Origin: JABMQF01 sp964563755
GTDB taxonomy: Archaea; Nanobdellota; Nanobdellia; Woesearchaeales; UBA11576
Length of the DNA: 64,000 bases
NCBI GenBank assembly: GCA_964563755.1
Contig: CAZLYC010000005.1
Location: 1-64,000, forward strand
Direction: 5' to 3'
The notes below the pieces were generated by a model that saw only the letters and a program-made list of their open reading frames with translations, ran no database searches and was not told the origin of the DNA. Of this stretch, positions 60,201-64,000 are shown one piece after another. Position numbers and translations under genes: made by a program. Within the stretch, counting starts at the first letter, position 1. Every line of letters begins with the position of its first letter.

Positions 60201-60324
60201 GTTTTTCTTCATGTGTGTGTTGAGCATGATGATGTTCAGTGTGTTTCTTTGCGCTGAACCAGTTCTTTATCTTTGAGAAATCTATTGCTATCTCTTCATC
60301 GTCTTTTTTATGTTTTTCAGTCAT
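57250..60324 (-). CDS. aglB: oligosaccharyltransferase AglB/STT3
   Basis: 1024 residues. Transfers a lipid-linked glycan to Asn in N-x-S/T sites outside the membrane. About 13 membrane helices between residues 68 and ~620, then a large soluble domain. Catalytic motifs: D-x-D-like SDIDSYFWLREARKV (about 173-187), SDNDPQNILFPL (about 294-305) and WWDFG (INSWWDFGHWFKYLADRRVT, about 648-667). The cytoplasmic N-terminal ~60 residues hold a His-rich stretch (HTEHHHAQHTHEEKQEHHKK), unusual for the family. First gene of a four-gene operon with GT2, DUF2304 and a small membrane protein. It is the likely end-user of the glycan island. Confidence 0.95.
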   Translation of the reverse strand: MTEKHKKDDEEIAIDFSKIKNWFSAKKHTEHHHAQHTHEEKQEHHKKDESSEDINFDYKGTLNFFKRYATIFLILIPVIITVYLRAQAMYLPITDEWAQNTVYNYYKNQVASQITQQYPNLPDANKQALIDSEFNKFLQQNKDTIKQQVDGTSQSFKEQLMYESGNSKYVYLSDIDSYFWLREARKVIEKGYDCDEIDFENQLCYEDTYTQAPLKGSTPLKGAKAGTYSQVIIYTYKTLKLFNSDITIMQASLYVPTIFGVISAILAFLIGKLIAGNIGGLIASIFISTNPIHLSRTMGSDNDPQNILFPLLIVLFFLYTSHYKDLKRRLLFGALTGLSIAIFALAWQGWWFMFNFLVVGMIIYAGFHMFKHFLHHKDFKAMFTNPETKNILTMLVTIIVSSALFITITSSFSTFTSFITGPLWFSQSKVAALATYWPNVLVTVAEFNPGSIATIIGQMGGKLLFFLGLMGIIFVVTYNDKKMLKEQKYILGFGLLVCLLLVSNYGVNLSPKIYMALLALPLIISMLIMLRVKEDVDLKLAILLVIWFIATTYAALKGVRFTLLMVSAFGVALAITISSIYRIVTKWVADELRINELITKTVVGLLLLLILISPIKSGYVVATNYIPNVNDAWYSTLTNIRDNSQPDAIINSWWDFGHWFKYLADRRVTLDGSSQSGPPLHWLGKLMVTDDEKLSVGILRMLDCGSNTAFDKLSPIINDAHESIKILDKIITIDTENAKKYLIDNGLDETQADEVLKYTHCNAPENFFITSEDMVGKAGVWAHFGSWDFSRAEMYSLVKGKTAEEGKKILMNEEYNLTSEEADQYYYEIQTQEDNQWITPWPSYVSGVQPCEKPDSNGIMVCTQGISGQAIPFIINLTNMDVVIPAKEKVKPYSITYVTEDGTREKLFGENTYPFSLILIPTGDGGYASLISQPQLANSIFTRLFYLEGHGLQYFDKFNDQRGITGGRIITWKVDWDGKDSNAVYYSKADIDKNETKAETNTTTKKKTSYTSGKDQVNENSSVQ

Positions 60325-60364
60325 ATTAAATGCCCCCGAATGTGGGATGCGGAAATCCCTCTGT

Positions 60365-61480
60365 TTATAAACGTTTTGCTCTTAGCAATACCTTCGAGAA
60401 AAGAAGCAAGCTTGGCTTATTGATGAATAGTTTAAATAATAGCTCTGTTGGGTGGTCCCTGTCTGTGCTGTCAAGCGTTTTTTGTATTTTTTGTTCATCA
60501 AGTATGTTCGTCAATTTATTGTAATCTTCATCAGTGAACTTGTCGAGCATCTTCCTGATAAGAAGGCTCATTTTTAGCTCTCTGTCAATCTTGCTGAGTT
60601 CTTTTTTGTAGTCTGTACCTTTTTTTATGGCGTTCGCAAGACATTCCGCTGCAATCATTCCTGGGACTATCCCTCCACCTGTAGTTGCCTTGACATGGGT
60701 TGCAGCATCTCCGACAAGGTATAGATTCTTTTTTTGCAAAGTCAATTTAGAATTATATTTTGGTATCAGTCCGCCTTGCATTTCCAGTATCTTGCATTTC
60801 TCGAATCTTTTGATGAAATTATCGAACACTTTTCTAGGATTTCTATCTGCAGCAATGCCCACTCTTGCAGTTGTCTCGTTTTCAGGCACGACCCAGCCAA
60901 AAAATCCTGGAAATTCATTTCCAAAGTAGACTTCATACGCATTTTTATCGACGGGCATATTAACCACTGCCTGCACTCCTGTCCAGAACTGTGGCTTGCT
61001 GTTTTCCATGAACTTTGAGACTGTGGAATTAGGTCCATCCGCACCTACTAATTTGTTTGTGGAAATTGTTTTCTCTGTGTCTCTATTTTTTATTTTCACT
61101 AATATGTTCTCTCCTTTGTCTGACAAAGATATTGCTCTGCTTCCAAGGATTATTTTTGCTCCTGCTTTTTCTGCTTCTTTTGCGAGATACAAGTCGAACT
61201 TTGATCTGTCTATGACTAAATCATCAATCTTCATCTTTGCATTGCTTCCGTCAGGAGCGTTGACTATTACTTTTTTTAGCCTGTTCACAAGGAATTCTTT
61301 TCTTGGTTTCACGATTTGAGCTATGCTTCCTGTCACTATGCCTGTGCATTGTACTGGCAGGCCTATCTCTGCGTGCTCTTCAATCAGGACGACTTCTTTT
61401 CCGGCCTCTGCCAATAGCTTTGCAGCATGACTTCCTATTGGCCCTGCGCCGATTATTGTTACCTTCTTTTCGTTCATCAT
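60365..61480 (-). CDS. geranylgeranyl reductase family FAD enzyme
   Basis: 371 residues. The N-terminal FAD motif VTIIGAGPIGSHAAKLLAEA is followed by EEHAEIGLPVQCTGIVTGSI, the P-x-Q-C-x-G motif of the family; WTGVQAVVNMPVD, FFGWVVPENETTARVGIA and YLVGDAATHVKATTGGGIVP (second FAD region) follow. In archaea such enzymes saturate the isoprenoid chains of membrane lipids or of dolichol carriers; the neighbouring aglB makes dolichol reduction a possible alternative. No promoter stands out beyond an AT-rich stretch. Confidence 0.88.
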   Translation of the reverse strand: MMNEKKVTIIGAGPIGSHAAKLLAEAGKEVVLIEEHAEIGLPVQCTGIVTGSIAQIVKPRKEFLVNRLKKVIVNAPDGSNAKMKIDDLVIDRSKFDLYLAKEAEKAGAKIILGSRAISLSDKGENILVKIKNRDTEKTISTNKLVGADGPNSTVSKFMENSKPQFWTGVQAVVNMPVDKNAYEVYFGNEFPGFFGWVVPENETTARVGIAADRNPRKVFDNFIKRFEKCKILEMQGGLIPKYNSKLTLQKKNLYLVGDAATHVKATTGGGIVPGMIAAECLANAIKKGTDYKKELSKIDRELKMSLLIRKMLDKFTDEDYNKLTNILDEQKIQKTLDSTDRDHPTELLFKLFINKPSLLLFSKVLLRAKRL

Positions 61481-61617
61481 TTTTTGTAAAATCTTCTCTG
61501 ACTGGTTTTATATTTTTGCCTATTCTTTTGATGCTTTGCAATATATACTGCACAAACTGTTAGTCCTACACAATAACAACAACAGAAAGATTTAAATAGG
61601 ATTTGTTACTAGATAGT

Positions 61618-61659
61618 GGAAATTCGTAGGTTTCGAGAGATGGCCTATGAAAGCTTTCC
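61618..61659 (+). promoter_or_regulatory. stem-loop at the start of the lipoprotein leader
   Basis: GGAAA (61618-61622) can pair with TTTCC (61655-61659), and CGTAGG (61625-61630) with CCTATG (61644-61649; one G-U). A TATA element, ATTTAAATAG at 61590-61599, lies about 20-28 nt before 61618, so an RNA starting here would begin with this hairpin. It could be a structured 5' leader or a small RNA. Confidence 0.4.
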
Positions 61660-61663
61660 GGGA

Positions 61664-61692
61664 CGTTAAAAGCAATTTAAATCGTTTTAACG
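61664..61692 (+). promoter_or_regulatory. inverted repeat flanking a second TATA-like box
   Basis: CGTTAAAA (61664-61671) and TTTTAACG (61685-61692) are perfect 8-bp arms around GCAATTTAAATCG. The AATTTAAAT in the middle would place a start near 61705. Binding of a regulator to the arms would cover this promoter. Confidence 0.45.
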
Positions 61693-61732
61693 GCTTATAA
61701 TATCTTTCAATTAGAAAAGAGGGGGTAATAGC

Positions 61733-61789
61733 TTGAAAACCACATTCATACGCATGATTTCGGAGGTATTGAGAAAATGGAGCTCTTAA
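61733..61789 (+). CDS. possible 18-codon leader peptide
   Basis: A TTG with the strong ribosome-binding site GAGGGGGT (61719-61726) opens an 18-codon frame (KTTFIRMISEVLRKWSS after the start) that ends at TAA 61787-61789, overlapping the lipoprotein ATG at 61777 in another frame. The lipoprotein has its own site GGAGGT (61762-61767) inside the small frame. This arrangement suggests translational coupling or attenuation; there is no evidence that the peptide itself is functional. Confidence 0.35.
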   Translation: MKTTFIRMISEVLRKWSS

Positions 61790-63354
61790 AAGGCTTGAAA
61801 ACAGGTTTAAAGGTTGCTACACTAGGCGTAGCAGGATTGGCATTCGGAGCTTGCGCTTCCACTTCTTCAACTGCCAGGACAAGGCCTGCGGTTGTTCACG
61901 TTGCTGGTGATGATGTCACAGTTTCACAGAGTTCAAGACCTGATTTGACGGGCTACAGTTACACTCTTAATGAGGTTGAAGGTGTCTGCGGAGAAGGCAA
62001 TTCGTCTTGCAGCAGGCTTGATGCAGAGAAGAAAGCCCAGAAGTCTCTTGAGACTCTGGCAAATGTAAGGCTTCTTTCATGCGAAGACAGGGCAGGGAAC
62101 ACGATTGTTCCTTACAGGATAGCAACTCTTGATGGTGATTATCAGCCAGGAGCTTCTTACGACCCATTCATTATCAACGGAAAAAGGAACGGAATAAACA
62201 GGGACACAAGGAATGTCAGGGCAGAGTTCACTCTTCCAGGCATTTTGGGAGTCGGTTCTTCTGTAGATTTCAGGGAACTTCTCCTTGACAGCGGCGCTCT
62301 CGCTAATTACGCTCAGGTGTTCAATGTACTGAACATGCAAAGGAAGAGCAATGGTTATGCTCCTATAAGCAACGAGGAGATTGTGCGTGTTGTTCTCGAG
62401 AACTCAGATAGGATTGGTGGTGGCGTACTTGAGCCTAACCTCATAGTTCCTTTGTGGGTTGATGGAGAGCCAGGAGATATTATCAACGCTTCATCCGACG
62501 CGGATGCAGGAGACAGGCTCTATGCAATAGGATATCTTTGTCCTGCTCAGGGTGTCTGCAGAGACACAAGAGGAACTGTAATCAGGAATCTCACAAAGGG
62601 TTCAAGTAAACAGTTCTCGATGAGCGGAAAGAGATATGTCATGAGAGGCATAAGTCTCGAAGGCACAGCAAAGAAGAATTTCATAAGGTTCGCTGATGTC
62701 GAGACAGGCAAGGTTTCAGAATCAAGCGCAGACCTCTGGTTGCCGAGGAGCATATACACAGGCATAGAGACGCCTGAAGGTTCAGATCATGATGTTTCAC
62801 TCGGATTGTCTGTCGGTTATGAGAGAATGAGTCTTTCTCCGCAGAATAATTTATTGGTGATGCCAGAAGTCGCAGTCGAGCTTTCAAAGGGAGTTTATCT
62901 TTTCGCTTCTCCTTTCTATGCATACGGAAGGGATGGTTCGACAAGGGATGAGAGCATAGCAGCGAATCCTGACGACCCTTTCCAGAGGACTGGCAAAAGG
63001 ACGATAGACACAGTATTGAATTCGCATGCGCTCGGCGGGATTTTGGGCGCTAAGTTAGATGTCAACTCAGTTTTGAGTCTTGTTGCAGGTCTTGGTGGCG
63101 CGTATCACTGGTATGACTCTGATGTCACGAGGTCTATCAAGATGTATGACTCAAGCGGGAATGTCATTGACAGCAACAAAGCTCCTGAAAAGGACGCAAG
63201 TAACGACGGCAGATTCATGGGTGCAGCGTCATTGGGCGCTGATGTGAGGCTATCCGAGAGAGTCGGCCTGATGCTGAGATTGCTTGGAGAAAGCGACCTT
63301 AAGGACAAGTATGGCATCGGCGGAACTGCGGGCATAATATTCTACCTGCCCTAA
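61777..63354 (+). CDS. putative surface lipoprotein with beta-barrel-like C-terminal half
   Basis: 525 residues from ATG 61777 (GGAGGT 9 nt upstream). N-terminal signal GLKVATLGVAGLAFGACAST ends in a lipobox-like F-G-A-C (Cys about residue 26), followed by a Ser/Thr-rich linker. Residues ~60-300 have four to six Cys (VCGEGNSSCS, LLSCEDR, YLCPAQGVCRD), perhaps disulfides. Residues ~335-525 alternate polar and apolar residues in strand-length units (VSLGLSVGYERMSLS, NLLVMPEVAVELSKGVYLFA, ILGAKLDVNSVLSLVAGLGG, RVGLMLRLLGESDL, GGTAGIIFYLP), like an outer-membrane barrel. A barrel is unexpected in an archaeon, so the fold is uncertain. No family recognised. Confidence 0.65.
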   Translation: MELLKGLKTGLKVATLGVAGLAFGACASTSSTARTRPAVVHVAGDDVTVSQSSRPDLTGYSYTLNEVEGVCGEGNSSCSRLDAEKKAQKSLETLANVRLLSCEDRAGNTIVPYRIATLDGDYQPGASYDPFIINGKRNGINRDTRNVRAEFTLPGILGVGSSVDFRELLLDSGALANYAQVFNVLNMQRKSNGYAPISNEEIVRVVLENSDRIGGGVLEPNLIVPLWVDGEPGDIINASSDADAGDRLYAIGYLCPAQGVCRDTRGTVIRNLTKGSSKQFSMSGKRYVMRGISLEGTAKKNFIRFADVETGKVSESSADLWLPRSIYTGIETPEGSDHDVSLGLSVGYERMSLSPQNNLLVMPEVAVELSKGVYLFASPFYAYGRDGSTRDESIAANPDDPFQRTGKRTIDTVLNSHALGGILGAKLDVNSVLSLVAGLGGAYHWYDSDVTRSIKMYDSSGNVIDSNKAPEKDASNDGRFMGAASLGADVRLSERVGLMLRLLGESDLKDKYGIGGTAGIIFYLP

Positions 63355-63398
63355 TTTTTCACATTTTTATTTTCATGATTTTATACAGGTGAACTGAA

Positions 63399-64000
63399 AT
63401 GAAGAACGCAAGAATGCTCATTTTTGCTGTGCTGCTTTTGCTGCTCAGCAACACTGCTTTCGCAGCCTTAGTCTGGGACCAGCCTGTCTGGTTCAATGCT
63501 GACGGAAGCGTAGCTGCAGGAGAGACCAAGATAATCGGTCTTGGAGAGACTGCAAGAGGAGGCTCAGGAGCCTTCACATCTACTGATGAGTTTGTCTATT
63601 ACCAGGCTGACTTGTTGAAGGCAGATGGGACTTTTGTCAAGACATTGACATCCAGAACAAGGGTAGATGTTTCAACGATGATGGGCTACAAGAGGTTTGA
63701 GGTAGCTCAGGCGGATTATGTTTCAAGCGGAAACTATTATGTCAAGATGACATTGTCAGATTCTGATGATACAGAGTATGACAGCCTTTTATTGACTGTT
63801 TCCGGTCCTGCTAATGTATGCCCTGTTCTTGCGGCAGTCGGCAATAAGGCAGGTAGGGAAGGTTCACTACTTACATTCACAGTCTCAGCGACAGATGCTG
63901 ACGGAAACGCATTGAGTTATTCTGCTGAGGGTCTTCCAGAGGGAGCCTCTTTTGATGCAGCTTCTGGAGTCTTCACCTGGACTCCTGGACTTGATCAGGC
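63399..64000 (+). CDS. secreted surface protein with Ig-like repeats (partial)
   Basis: Starts at ATG 63399 with GGTGA (63388-63392) upstream and runs off the right edge with no stop, 200 residues visible. A signal peptide at residues 1-23 (MLIFAVLLLLLSNTAFA) is followed by a beta-rich domain (~24-140), then from about residue 143 an Ig/cadherin-like repeat: CPVLAAVGNKAGREGS, FTVSATDADGNALSYS and GLPEGASFDAASGVFTWTPG, as in the putative-Ig (He_PIG-type) repeats of archaeal and bacterial surface proteins. It lies 44 nt after the lipoprotein stop, possibly in the same transcript. A likely substrate for the glycosylation machinery (inference). Confidence 0.85.
   Translation, partial: MKNARMLIFAVLLLLLSNTAFAALVWDQPVWFNADGSVAAGETKIIGLGETARGGSGAFTSTDEFVYYQADLLKADGTFVKTLTSRTRVDVSTMMGYKRFEVAQADYVSSGNYYVKMTLSDSDDTEYDSLLLTVSGPANVCPVLAAVGNKAGREGSLLTFTVSATDADGNALSYSAEGLPEGASFDAASGVFTWTPGLDQ

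Overview
The window looks like the genome of a DPANN-type archaeon (a small-genome lineage of the Woesearchaeota/Pacearchaeota kind is my best guess, by inference). Archaeal signs are an archaeal SRP RNA, a HerA-type ATPase, an archaeal/eukaryal-type TrpRS, a presenilin-like GxGD protease, an AglB/STT3 oligosaccharyltransferase, a geranylgeranyl-reductase family enzyme, TATA boxes 22-30 nt upstream of many leaderless starts, and GGTG-type Shine-Dalgarno sites. The LeuRS is of the bacterial type, a mixture often seen in DPANN genomes.

1-16 kb is mostly core and housekeeping: a broken or split winged-helix gene, leuS, two degenerate HIT proteins, a RelA/SpoT-like protein behind a long structured leader, SRP RNA, presenilin-like protease, COG1325-type RNA-binding protein, trpS, HerA-like ATPase, a membrane-anchored parvulin, a truncated NFACT (RqcH-like) protein, a sugar nucleotidyltransferase and a stand-alone 5S rRNA. 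Scattered only through this part are six copies of a 91-102 nt element. Each copy has a perfect or near-perfect terminal stem with compensatory changes and two GCGAGC boxes 66-67 nt apart that can pair through tandem G-A pairs. Five of the six lie directly downstream, in sense, of a gene. I cannot match it to a known RNA family, and it is the best candidate here for something undescribed.

15.8-16.9 kb holds a HEPN/MNT pair. 17-57 kb is a large surface-glycan island. It carries nucleotide-sugar synthesis (Ugd, a UDP-glucuronate decarboxylase, Gmd and a 4-keto reductase, GalE, WecB, and a CapE/split-CapF set that points to UDP-N-acetyl-L-fucosamine), a flippase, about eleven GT2/GT4 glycosyltransferases, four large GT-C-type membrane proteins, AsnB, two methyltransferases, four radical SAM enzymes, a zinc dehydrogenase and a DUF362-ferredoxin protein. 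Several blocks are strongly AT-rich and look acquired. The island ends at a GT2/DUF2304/AglB operon, so its product is probably used at least partly for N-glycosylation of surface proteins.

60-64 kb has the lipid-reductase gene, then a structured leader followed by a putative lipoprotein with a beta-barrel-like C-terminal half, and a secreted Ig-like surface protein that runs off the window. No tRNA gene, CRISPR array, transposase or complete insertion sequence was found.
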